A stretch of 29,981 nt of DNA. Origin: VRUE01 sp036265675. Lineage in GTDB: Bacteria; Actinomycetota; Thermoleophilia; Solirubrobacterales; 70-9. The stretch is taken from positions 1-29,981 of the forward strand of contig DATAOP010000090.1 of the NCBI GenBank assembly GCA_036265675.1. The letters are read 5' to 3'. Below are positions 23,111 to 29,981 of the stretch, in pieces. Under the pieces are notes generated by a model, which saw only the letters and a list, made by a program, of their open reading frames with translations, was not told the DNA's origin and did not search any database. Every line of letters begins with the position of its first letter. Positions within the stretch are counted from its first letter, which is position 1. Both the position numbers and the translations under genes were made by a program.

Positions 23111-23181
23111 GCGCGGAGCGAGCGAGCATCCATATCTGGCTCGTTGCGCTGCGAGCGAAGCGCGAGGTTTTGCAATGAGCG
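23096..23181 (+). repeat. 68-nt direct duplication at the hemC/cobA-hemD junction
   Basis: GAGGCATTGCAATGAGCG (23096-23113) and GAGGTTTTGCAATGAGCG (23164-23181) match at 16 of 18 positions and are 68 nt apart. They frame an insert with GAGCGAG-N5-ATCCATATCTG (also near 7246) and GAGCGAAGCGCGAG (also near 14228). The insert looks like an addition at an original hemC/cobA ATGA junction. Confidence 0.65.
23107..23178 (+). CDS. Micro-ORF (23 codons) with ATGA overlaps at both ends
   Basis: ATG 23107 overlaps the hemC TGA, and the stop TGA (23176-23178) overlaps the cobA-hemD ATG at 23175. The peptide begins MSAERASIHIW and ends AKREVLQ; it is basic with a short hydrophobic middle. The exact fit between two ATGA overlaps suggests that it keeps translation coupled. 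No homologue is known to me. Confidence 0.45.
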   Translation: MSAERASIHIWLVALRAKREVLQ

Positions 23182-24686
23182 GCGCGCGGCCCGGAGTCGT
23201 CTACCTGGTCGGCGCCGGCCCCGGCGATCCGGGGCTGATGACGGCACGAGCTCTGGAGCTGATCGGCGCCGCCGACGCGATCTTCCACGACCGCCTGATC
23301 CCGCCCGGCGCCCTGGACGGAGCCCGCGAGGACGCCGAGCTGGTCTACGTCGGCAAGGAGCCCGGCCGGCCCTCGATCCCACAGGAGGAGATCGCCGAGC
23401 GCCTGGTCGAGGCCGCCCGCTCCGGCCGCAGCGTCGTCCGGCTCAAGGGCGGCGATCCGTTCGTCTTCGGGCGCGGCGGCGAGGAGGCCGAAGCCCTGCG
23501 GGCGGCGGGCGTCGAGTATGAGGTCGTCCCGGGGATCACGGCCGGCGTCGCCGCCAGCGCCTACGCCGGAATCCCGGTGACCCACCGCGACGACGCATCG
23601 GCGGTCGCCTTCGTTACCGGCCACGAGGACCCCGAGAAGGACGGGACGGCGCTCGACTGGGAGGCTCTGGCGCGGTTCCCCGGGACGCTCGTCTTCTACA
23701 TGGGCGTCAGGCGCCTCGCGGACAACGCCGCGGCGCTGATCGCCGCCGGGCGTGATCAGGAGGAGCCGGCCGCCGCGGTCGAGCGCGGGACGATGGACGG
23801 GCAGCGGACGGTCACGGCGACGCTCGGGACCATCGCCGCCGAGGTCGAGCGGGCCGGAATCGGCGCCCCGGCCGTGATCGTCGTCGGCGCGGTCGTCGGC
23901 CGGCGGGACGTCCTCGCCTGGCTCGAGCAGCGACCCCTCCACGGGCGCAGCGTCGTCGTCACCCGCGCCCGCGCCCAGGCCAGCGGACTCGCCCGCACCC
24001 TGCGCCTGCTCGGCGCCGACGTCGTCGAGCTGCCGGCGATCAGGATCGAGCCCCGGACCGAGAGCGAGGAGGTGCGGCGAGCGGTTGCCGAGGTCGAGGC
24101 CTACTCCCTCATCTGCCTGACCAGCCCGAACGGTGTGCGGCTTCTGTTCGAGGCGCTGGCTGCCGCCGGGCGCGACGCGCGGGCCCTCGCCGGCGCGACC
24201 GTCGCCGCGATCGGCCCCGGCACCGCCGCGGCGCTGTCCGCGCACGGCATCGAGGCTGACGTCGTCCCCGATCGCTTCGTCGCCGAGGCCCTGCTGGATG
24301 CGCTCGGCGCGGTCGAGGTCGACGGTCGCCGGATCCTCGTCGCCCGCGCCGCCGAGGCTCGCGACGTCCTTCCCGACGGTCTGCGCGAGCGCGGTGCCGA
24401 GGTCGACGACGTGGCTCTCTATGAGACCGTCCTTGAAGAGCCGGCCCCGGAGGCGCTTGCGGCGGCTGCCGCGGCCGACTACGTCACCTTCACCTCCTCC
24501 TCCACGGTGCGCAACCTGACCGAGGTGCTCGGCGGCCGGTTCCCGAACGGCGCCCGGGTGATCTCGATCGGGCCGGTGACGAGCGAGACGGCGCGCGAGG
24601 CCGGGCTCAGCGTCGACGCCGAGGCCGAGCGCCACGACATCGACGGCCTAGTCGCCGCGCTGCTCGCCGACGCCCGCACCCGATGA
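23175..24686 (+). CDS. cobA-hemD: Uroporphyrinogen-III C-methyltransferase / uroporphyrinogen-III synthase fusion
   Basis: This 503-residue two-domain protein carries two reactions. Residues 8-250 form the SAM-dependent uroporphyrinogen-III methyltransferase (CobA/SUMT), with VYLVGAGPGDPGLMT (9-23), RLKGGDPFVFGRGGEE (89-104) and VVPGITAGVAASAYAGIPVTHR. That branch leads to siroheme and cobalamin. Residues 256-503 form HemD, which cyclises hydroxymethylbilane, with SVVVTRARAQASGL, ICLTSPNGV and YVTFTSSSTVRNL. Such fusions are common in Gram-positive bacteria. The ATG overlaps the stop of a micro-ORF. The stop is followed at once by another ATGA-linked 4-codon ORF before birA. Confidence 0.94.
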   Translation: MSGARPGVVYLVGAGPGDPGLMTARALELIGAADAIFHDRLIPPGALDGAREDAELVYVGKEPGRPSIPQEEIAERLVEAARSGRSVVRLKGGDPFVFGRGGEEAEALRAAGVEYEVVPGITAGVAASAYAGIPVTHRDDASAVAFVTGHEDPEKDGTALDWEALARFPGTLVFYMGVRRLADNAAALIAAGRDQEEPAAAVERGTMDGQRTVTATLGTIAAEVERAGIGAPAVIVVGAVVGRRDVLAWLEQRPLHGRSVVVTRARAQASGLARTLRLLGADVVELPAIRIEPRTESEEVRRAVAEVEAYSLICLTSPNGVRLLFEALAAAGRDARALAGATVAAIGPGTAAALSAHGIEADVVPDRFVAEALLDALGAVEVDGRRILVARAAEARDVLPDGLRERGAEVDDVALYETVLEEPAPEALAAAAAADYVTFTSSSTVRNLTEVLGGRFPNGARVISIGPVTSETAREAGLSVDAEAERHDIDGLVAALLADARTR

Positions 24687-24693
24687 GCGGTCG

Positions 24694-25392
24694 ATGAGGT
24701 TCGGCAGCCCGCACCGGCACCTAAGGGTCACGGATTCGACCAACTCCCGGGCGCGGGAGCTCGCCGAGGCCGGCGCGCCGGGCGGCACCGTCGTCACCGC
24801 GGCCGAGCAGACGGCGGGGCGCGGCCGCCAGGGCCGGAGCTGGACCGCCCCCGCGGGCGGCGCCCTCCTCTACTCGGCGATCGTCCGCCCCCTCGAGCGC
24901 CGGCACGCGCTGCTGCCGCTGGCCGCCGCGATCGCCGTCTGCGAGGCGGCCGAGCGGCTCGACGACTCGATCGCGTGCCGGATCAAGTGGCCGAACGACG
25001 TCTGGGTCGAGGGTCGCAAGCTGGCGGGAATCCTGATCGAGGCCCGGCCCCAGGACGGGTGGGCGGTGATCGGCGTCGGCCTCAATCTCGCGATCGCCGC
25101 CGACGAGTTCCCGGCCGAGCTGCGGGAGACGGCCACCTCGCTGAGGACCGCCCCCGGCACCGAGGTGGCGCGGAAGGCGCTCGACGACAGTCTCGGGGCA
25201 TGGCTCGACGCGGAGCCGGGCGACTTCCGGGCGGCGTGGGAGGAACGCGATGCGCTCCGCGGTCGCGAGATCTCCTGGGACGGCGGCTCGGGGATCGCCG
25301 AGGGCGTCAGCGACGCCGGGGACCTACTCGTCGTCACCGCCGGCGGCGACCGCGTCGCCCTCGGCGCCGGCGAGGTCCACCTCAGCCTCTGA
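24694..25392 (+). CDS. birA: Biotin--[acetyl-CoA-carboxylase] ligase, class I (no DNA-binding domain)
   Basis: The enzyme makes biotinyl-AMP and attaches biotin to carboxylase carrier domains. The 232-residue protein has VTDSTNSRARELA, the adenylate loop GRGRQGRSW (42-50), KWPNDVWV with the conserved Lys/Asp (98-105), RKLAGILIE and the late GVGLNLAI. No N-terminal winged helix is present, so it cannot act as a repressor in the E. coli manner. The ATG (24694) overlaps the TGA of a 4-codon ORF (MSGR, 24683-24697) that itself overlaps the cobA-hemD stop. The last 69 nt overlap the convergent helicase gene. Confidence 0.93.
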   Translation: MRFGSPHRHLRVTDSTNSRARELAEAGAPGGTVVTAAEQTAGRGRQGRSWTAPAGGALLYSAIVRPLERRHALLPLAAAIAVCEAAERLDDSIACRIKWPNDVWVEGRKLAGILIEARPQDGWAVIGVGLNLAIAADEFPAELRETATSLRTAPGTEVARKALDDSLGAWLDAEPGDFRAAWEERDALRGREISWDGGSGIAEGVSDAGDLLVVTAGGDRVALGAGEVHLSL

Positions 25393-27894
25393 CCCGTTCT
25401 CGGAGCTCTCGACTTCCGCGGCCGCATCCTGCTTCGAGCCCTTGCCGCCGGCTGCGGCTTCCGCAGCCGCACCGTTCCGGCCCTTCGACTTCTTCCGTTT
25501 CCGCTTGCGCTTGCCGCCTTTCGGGAAGTTGCGCAGCAGTTCGCGCGCCGTCGCCGACGGTTTGCGGGCCATCCGCATCCGCGCCCCCCGCAGGACCTCC
25601 TCGCCTTCGGGGGTGTGGGAGACGGATGCCGCGAGCAGCGCGACCGCCAGCCGGCGGTCCTGTTTGCGCGCCGCGTGGACGAGGCGGCGGGCGTTGCGGC
25701 CGTGGGCGCGGCCGGAGGAGTTGACGAGCAGGCCGAGCAGCCGCTTCGTCTCCGGCCAGCGCTGCACCGCATACTCTTCGTGCAGCTCGCGGGTGTAGGA
25801 GGCGAGGCGCCAGACCCAGGCCTGCGCCTGGTCGCGGCGCCCGATCCGTTTGTCGACGAGCGCCTGCAGCAGGGTTTTGGTCCCGGCCCGTTTGTCGTCG
25901 CGGCTCCAGGTGCCGACGATGTCGATCGCGTCGTCGAAGGCGTCGGCGTCGCGCAGGTCGGCGATCTCGCCGAGTGCCTTGAGCCGCAGCTGCGAGTTGC
26001 GGTTGCGCTGGATGCAGGTCAGCAGGAACCGCCGGCGCAGCTCCTTGGTCCGGTCGTTCTGGAGCATCGCCCGCGCCCGGCGCCAGTTCTGCGGGTTGAC
26101 CCGCGCCCCGGCCAGGGCCGCCCAGGCGTGACGCTCGGGGTAGTCGAGATTCTCGACCGCGATCCGCCACATCTCCCGTTCGAGCACCTGGGTGCGGCGT
26201 TCGGGATCCTCGGAGACCGGGACCACGCGCCGCTCGACCCGGACCCGGCGGCCGCGTCCGCGCCGGACCGGGCCGATCACGATCGCGCCACCGCGATAGA
26301 CGTCACGGTCGAGCAGGCTGTGGAGGGTGACGATCGTCTCGTCGTGGGTCGTCGCCGGATGGACGAAGTCGACGACGAGGCCGGCCTCCTTGCCGGGAGC
26401 GCGGCGGGTGACGCGGCCGACCCGCTGCTGGTAGACGCGGCGCGAGGCGGTGGGCGCCAGATGCATGCAGATCGTCGCCCGCGGCGAGTTCCAGCCCTCG
26501 GCGAGGAGCATCGCGTTGCAGAGGACGTCGACGTCGCCGCGCTCGAACCCGGCGAGGATCTCCGCCAGTTCGCGCTTCGGGGTCTCGCCGGAGACGGCGC
26601 GGGCGCGGATGCCGACGTTCTGGAGGGCTTTGGCGACGTTCTTCGCGTGCTGGACGCCGGCCGTGTAGAGGACGCCGGGAACGTCCTTGAACCGGGTCTT
26701 GTAGAGGTCGGCGATCGCGACGTTGAACGGCTCCTGGTCGAGCAGCGCGGCCAGCTCCTCCTGGTCGAAGTCCTGATCGACCTCGCCCTTGCGGAGCGGC
26801 ACCTTGGCAATCGTCCGCACGCTGTGGCCGGGCGGGATTCGCATGCAGCGCAGCGGCGCGATCACGCCACGGCGCGCGGCCTGGGCGAGGTCGAAGCGCG
26901 AGGTCTGGGTCGGGAAGAGGTCGGCGACGTGGCGCGCGATCAGCGCCCCGGTCGCGGTCATCCCGATGAACACCGGGCCGTCCCAGGCGCGGATGCGGGC
27001 GCTGGTTTTCTCGCCGAGCGCGGTGTGGGCCTCGTCGCAGATCACGATCGAGTAGGCGTCGGAGATCCGCTTGTGGTTGCGGACGAACCACTGGTAGGTC
27101 TCGACGGTGACCGGGCCGTCGGGGTCGTCGCGGTTGTCGAGCAGCGGCGGCCGCAGCCGCTCCTTGTAGCCGCGGTCGGAGATCTCGCCGATGAACTGGT
27201 CGACGAGGTTGCGGCGGTGGGTGAGGATCAGGATGCCGCCGGTGCGCGAAGCGTCGATGAAGCCGACCGCGGCGACCGTCTTGCCGGCACCGGTCGCGTG
27301 CTCGAACCAGAAGCGGCGTGAGGCGCCGGGATCCTCGGGAGCGTCGGCGACCTGGTCCTCGCCCTCGCCCTTCGCTTCATCCCAATCCTGCGGCTCCTCG
27401 TCGGCGGCGAGCGCCTCGTCCTCGAGCTGCTCCCCCGCACCGTCGGCGCCGTCGTCGGCGCCGTCGGCATCGTCCTCGGCCCGGGTCGCCGCCGTCGCCT
27501 CGGCCGCGGTCCCGTTGCCCCCGTTGCGGCCGCCGCCGTTGAGGGCGACCTGCTGCTCGGCGATCAGCTCGGTGAGGGTGCCCGAGAGAGCGTCGACCTG
27601 GTGCGGGTTGAGCTCGGCGCCATCGCGCAGCTTCGGCGGCTCCTCGGCCAGCAGCCGCTCGAGGCCGAGCAGCAGCGAGAAGCTCCGCCGCCACTCGATC
27701 GACGGGTTCTCGTGGCCCTGGTCGAGCTCGGAGATCGCGGCGTCGAGCGCTTCGCGCCGGGCGGTCCCGGGCGCAAGGGCCTCCGGGCCCTCGCCCTCGA
27801 GCAGGAACGGCTCGCGGGCAAAATCGGCCGCCCGCTCGATGTCGGCGGCTGAAGGAACTGCCACTGACGTGGCAACTTCGCTGGTCTTGGCCAT
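25324..27894 (-). CDS. Superfamily 2 DEAD/DEAH-box helicase with acidic insertion
   Basis: The 856-residue protein has the SF2 core: Walker A ATGAGKT (200-206), motif Ia ILTHRRNLVDQF, motif II DEAH (287-290), motif III GMTATG (311-316), motif V LLAEGWNSPRAT and motif VI QQRVGRVTR. The PHQ-type segment LNPHQVDAL (95-103), expected close to Walker A, is separated from it by about 75 Gly/Ala/Asp/Glu-rich residues. The C-terminal third is helical and HEAT-like in feel, then a Lys/Arg block (GGKRKRKRKKSKGR), then an acidic tail. Role in DNA repair or restriction-like processing cannot be told. The 3' end overlaps birA. There is no clear Shine-Dalgarno sequence at the ATG. Confidence 0.87.
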   Translation of the reverse strand: MAKTSEVATSVAVPSAADIERAADFAREPFLLEGEGPEALAPGTARREALDAAISELDQGHENPSIEWRRSFSLLLGLERLLAEEPPKLRDGAELNPHQVDALSGTLTELIAEQQVALNGGGRNGGNGTAAEATAATRAEDDADGADDGADGAGEQLEDEALAADEEPQDWDEAKGEGEDQVADAPEDPGASRRFWFEHATGAGKTVAAVGFIDASRTGGILILTHRRNLVDQFIGEISDRGYKERLRPPLLDNRDDPDGPVTVETYQWFVRNHKRISDAYSIVICDEAHTALGEKTSARIRAWDGPVFIGMTATGALIARHVADLFPTQTSRFDLAQAARRGVIAPLRCMRIPPGHSVRTIAKVPLRKGEVDQDFDQEELAALLDQEPFNVAIADLYKTRFKDVPGVLYTAGVQHAKNVAKALQNVGIRARAVSGETPKRELAEILAGFERGDVDVLCNAMLLAEGWNSPRATICMHLAPTASRRVYQQRVGRVTRRAPGKEAGLVVDFVHPATTHDETIVTLHSLLDRDVYRGGAIVIGPVRRGRGRRVRVERRVVPVSEDPERRTQVLEREMWRIAVENLDYPERHAWAALAGARVNPQNWRRARAMLQNDRTKELRRRFLLTCIQRNRNSQLRLKALGEIADLRDADAFDDAIDIVGTWSRDDKRAGTKTLLQALVDKRIGRRDQAQAWVWRLASYTRELHEEYAVQRWPETKRLLGLLVNSSGRAHGRNARRLVHAARKQDRRLAVALLAASVSHTPEGEEVLRGARMRMARKPSATARELLRNFPKGGKRKRKRKKSKGRNGAAAEAAAGGKGSKQDAAAEVESSENGSEAEVDLAGAEGDAVAAGGDDE

Positions 27895-28050
27895 GACGGC
27901 TTCTGGGATCCCGTCTCAGCAGCGAGTTTGGACGAGCTGCCGAGAAGATTGGTGAGGTTGCCGGAGGCCCAAACCCCGTCCCCGGCTTACTCAGCGGCCC
28001 GCATACCGGCGGACCGAACGCCACGTATTGTAGTCAAGGAATTGGCGGCA

Positions 28051-28626
28051 TTGCGGCAAAGCTGGGCGATCGCGGCGATCGCCGCCCTATTCCTGGCCGT
28101 TCTGGCAGGGTGCGGGACGGGCGGCGAAGGAGGCGACGGACATCCCGACTACGCGAAGGCGCTCGCGGGCGCACCGCCCCGGCTCGCCTCGCTCCACCGG
28201 CAGGCGAACAAGCTCCTCGACGGCAGCGCCGCCGCCTACAAGGCGCGGATCGCGGGCCTCAAGGGCTACCCCGTCGTCGTCAACGTCTGGGCCTCGTGGT
28301 GCGGACCGTGCCGGTTCGAGTTCCCCACGTTCCAGCAGCTGAGCGCCCAGTACGGGAAGCGGGTCGCCTTCCTCGCGATCGACACCCAGGACTCCGACGC
28401 CGCCGCCCGCACCTTTCTCGGCGAGCACCCGGTGCCTTACCCGAGCTACACCGACCCGGACGAGGAGATCGTCGACAGCATCGGCGCCAGCCGCGGCATT
28501 CCCGACACCGCGTTCTACTCGCGCGACGGAGATCTGGTCTACCTGAAGCAGGGCCCGTACGACAGCGAGGACGGGCTCCGGGCCGACATCGAGCGCTACG
28601 CGCTCGGCGGAGCCGAACCCGAGTAG
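28051..28626 (+). CDS. TlpA/ResA-like thioredoxin-fold lipoprotein
   Basis: This 191-residue exported protein has a signal with lipobox LAGC at Cys21 and a thioredoxin domain with VVNVWASWCGPCRFEFP (active-site pair C84/C87). Other fold markers are FLAIDTQD and the cis-Pro segment SRGIPDTAFYSRDG. TlpA/ResA proteins reduce the CXXC of apocytochrome c or of oxidase assembly factors outside the membrane, which fits the nearby ccm genes, though it is not in their operon. I choose the TTG at 28051 because AAGGA lies 10 nt upstream and this yields a proper lipoprotein signal. A TTG at 28042 adds three residues. The upstream 156-nt gap shared with the helicase shows only a weak TATTGT (28026-28031). 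Confidence 0.88.
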   Translation: MRQSWAIAAIAALFLAVLAGCGTGGEGGDGHPDYAKALAGAPPRLASLHRQANKLLDGSAAAYKARIAGLKGYPVVVNVWASWCGPCRFEFPTFQQLSAQYGKRVAFLAIDTQDSDAAARTFLGEHPVPYPSYTDPDEEIVDSIGASRGIPDTAFYSRDGDLVYLKQGPYDSEDGLRADIERYALGGAEPE

Positions 28627-28630
28627 AGCG

Positions 28631-28636
28631 GATAAT
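28631..28636 (+). promoter_or_regulatory. Predicted -10 hexamer GATAAT, leaderless layout
   Basis: GATAAT ends 6 nt before the ATG of the NfeD gene (28643), just after the TlpA stop. The sequence GATAATCGGCCCATG closely matches that before the BtrH-N gene at 8907. Confidence 0.45.
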
Positions 28637-28642
28637 CGGCCC

Positions 28643-29101
28643 ATGGAAACCTATTTGGTCGTCGCGCTGATCGGGATCGGCCTGCTGCTGGCCGAGCTGC
28701 TGCTGCCGACCGGGGGCTTCCTCGCCTTCATCGGCGCGGTCGGCCTGGTCGTGGGTGGGATTCTGGCGGAGACCGCCGATTCCGGCTCGACCCTCTCCGA
28801 AGTCGCCGGGCCCGCCCTGATCACGCTCGGGGTGCTCTCGGTCGCCACCTTCTACTTCGTCGGCCGCAAGGTGGTCCGCGCGCAGCGCGAGGAGCCGACG
28901 CGCGGCGGGTCGGATCTGATCGGCCTCAGCGCCGAGGCGCGGACCACGCTCGACCCCGGCGGCCAGGTCTTCGTCGAGGGGGCGCTCTGGTCGGCCCGGC
29001 TGCTCGAGGACGGCGCCGCGCTGCGACCGGGGGATAGAGTCACTGTCGAGGCAATCGACGGGTTGACCCTCCTGGTGCGGCCCGAGAAAGGAACCGGCTG
29101 A
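28643..29101 (+). CDS. NfeD-family membrane protein (short form)
   Basis: The 152-residue protein has two or three hydrophobic segments (about 4-47 and 55-73), with GIGLLLAELLLPTGGFLAFIGAVGLVVGG typical of NfeD. A C-terminal OB-fold domain follows (LIGLSAEARTTLDPGGQVFVEGALWSARL...GDRVTVEAIDGLTLLVRP). It lacks the N-terminal ClpP-like protease of long NfeD proteins. NfeD and slipin genes are commonly paired, and here the TGA overlaps the slipin ATG (TGATG). The partner protein is thought to be bound through the OB domain. It may be leaderless from a GATAAT hexamer inside the short gap after the thioredoxin gene. Confidence 0.92.
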   Translation: METYLVVALIGIGLLLAELLLPTGGFLAFIGAVGLVVGGILAETADSGSTLSEVAGPALITLGVLSVATFYFVGRKVVRAQREEPTRGGSDLIGLSAEARTTLDPGGQVFVEGALWSARLLEDGAALRPGDRVTVEAIDGLTLLVRPEKGTG

Positions 29102-29964
29102 TGGAAGCGGCAATCGTCGTGATCGTGATCATCGCGATCTTCGTGTTGATCTTCCTCGGGCTCTCGGTGAAGGTCCTGCGCGAGTACGAGCGCGGCGTGA
29201 TCTTCCGCCTGGGCCGGCTGATCGCGACCAAGGGACCGGGCCTGATCCTGCTGATTCCGCTGGTGGACCGGATGGTCAAGGTCGACCTGCGGACGGTGAC
29301 GCTGAACATCCCGCCGCAGGAGGTGATCACCCGCGACAACGTGCCGACCAGCGTCAACGCGGTCGCCTACTTCCGCGTCGTCGACTCCAACCGGGCGATC
29401 GTCGAGGTCGAGAACTTCCTGCTGGCGACGTCGCAGATTGCGCAGACGGCGCTGCGCTCCGTCCTCGGCAAGGCCGAGCTCGACCAGCTGCTCGCCGAGC
29501 GCGAGCGGCTCAACGAAGAGCTTCAGAAAATCATCGACGAGTCGACCGAGCCCTGGGGCGTGAAGGTGACCGCGGTCGAGATCAAGGACGTCGAGATCCC
29601 GGAGCAGATGCAGCGGGCGATGGCGCGCCAGGCCGAGGCCGAGCGCGAGCGGCGGGCGAAGATCATCAACTCCGAGGGCGAGTTCCAGGCGGCGCAGAAG
29701 CTCACCGACGCCGCCGACATCATCAGCACCAACCCGGCCTCGCTGCAGCTGCGCTACCTGCAGACGCTGCTCGAAATCGGCACCAACCAGACCCCGACCG
29801 TCGTCTTCCCGCTGCCGATGGACGTGCTCGAGCCGTTCGTCGGCAAAGGCGCGGCCGGCCGGGCCGCGGGAACCGAGCGGCCACCGCGGCCGCCGGCCTC
29901 GCCACCGCCACCGCCACCGGTCGACGAGCCCGACCCGGACGACCTTCCCCCCTCCCGCTCCTGA
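29101..29964 (+). CDS. Slipin (SPFH/stomatin/prohibitin-family membrane protein)
   Basis: The 287-residue protein has an N-terminal membrane hairpin (about 3-24), then the SPFH domain: VKVLREYERGVIFRLGRL, GPGLILLIPLVDRMVKVDLRT, and TRDNVPTSVNAVAYFRVVD. A coiled-coil follows (about 171-205, EIPEQMQRAMARQAEAERERRAKIINSEGEFQAAQKL), then STNPASLQLRYLQTLLEI. These proteins form oligomers in membrane microdomains. The C-terminus is a Pro-rich stretch (PPRPPASPPPPPP) and an acidic end, which is longer than in many slipins. The start overlaps the NfeD stop by 1 nt. The remaining 17 nt of the window hold nothing I can identify. Confidence 0.95.
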   Translation: MEAAIVVIVIIAIFVLIFLGLSVKVLREYERGVIFRLGRLIATKGPGLILLIPLVDRMVKVDLRTVTLNIPPQEVITRDNVPTSVNAVAYFRVVDSNRAIVEVENFLLATSQIAQTALRSVLGKAELDQLLAERERLNEELQKIIDESTEPWGVKVTAVEIKDVEIPEQMQRAMARQAEAERERRAKIINSEGEFQAAQKLTDAADIISTNPASLQLRYLQTLLEIGTNQTPTVVFPLPMDVLEPFVGKGAAGRAAGTERPPRPPASPPPPPPVDEPDPDDLPPSRS

Positions 29965-29981
29965 CCTCCCCGGAGATCCGC

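Noticed and set aside
22125..24635. Long minus-strand open frame opposite hemC and cobA-hemD
   Set aside because: High GC content removes stop codons in shadow frames. The translation is low in recognisable motifs, while the plus-strand genes carry all expected catalytic residues.
1..29981. CRISPR arrays, insertion sequences, prophage or integrase genes
   Set aside because: No regularly spaced repeat-spacer pattern, transposase motif, terminal inverted repeats with target duplications, or phage gene was seen. The short junction repeats are the only mobile-like signal.

Overview
The window is about 30 kb of dense, very GC-rich DNA. It has short intergenic gaps, many 4-nt ATGA or TGATG stop/start overlaps, frequent GTG/TTG starts, and several gene starts that look leaderless. 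Together with hemA-hemC and a fused cobA-hemD next to ccmABC, a DUF1385 gene, and a large modular secreted protein ending in a Lys/Gly tail, this points to a high-GC Gram-positive actinobacterium. I think Thermoleophilia/Solirubrobacterales is most likely. That placement is inference from gene content, not from a marker-gene comparison.

Left part (1-9.9 kb): a secreted M15-like peptidase and a small lipoprotein, then class II fumarase (fumC) converging on an aldehyde dehydrogenase. A SpoIID/LytB-domain protein converges on a minus-strand group: PAP2 phosphatase -> ychF ATPase, then a CrtC-like protein -> membrane-anchored endonuclease/exonuclease/phosphatase-family protein. A BtrH-N-domain protein diverges from PAP2 across only 29 nt.

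Middle (9.9-16.8 kb): a 949-residue secreted protein built from four modules spaced 220-228 residues apart. Facing it is the minus-strand series rarA -> (199-nt hairpin-rich gap) -> DUF1385 -> methylmalonyl-CoA epimerase -> 76-residue unknown -> methyltransferase.

Right part (16.8-30 kb): a second aldehyde dehydrogenase, then a tightly packed plus-strand run ccmA-ccmB-ccmC-ccmD-hemA-hemC-cobA/hemD-birA. It joins the cytochrome c heme-delivery system to the early C5 tetrapyrrole pathway. No hemB, ccmE or ccmF lies in the window. A superfamily 2 helicase converges on birA and overlaps it. Diverging from the helicase are a TlpA-like thioredoxin lipoprotein and an NfeD/slipin pair.

The most unusual signal is a family of short related sequences at within-operon gene junctions: DUF1385/mce, ccmD/hemA, hemC/cobA-hemD, and in reverse orientation ychF/crtC-like. 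They encode micro-ORFs or C-terminal tails with peptides such as MSAxER and ER..STRAE. They preserve ATGA coupling to the next gene, and in two cases they can form a hairpin that covers the Shine-Dalgarno sequence of the next gene. I propose these as a family of translated, operon-internal repeat elements.
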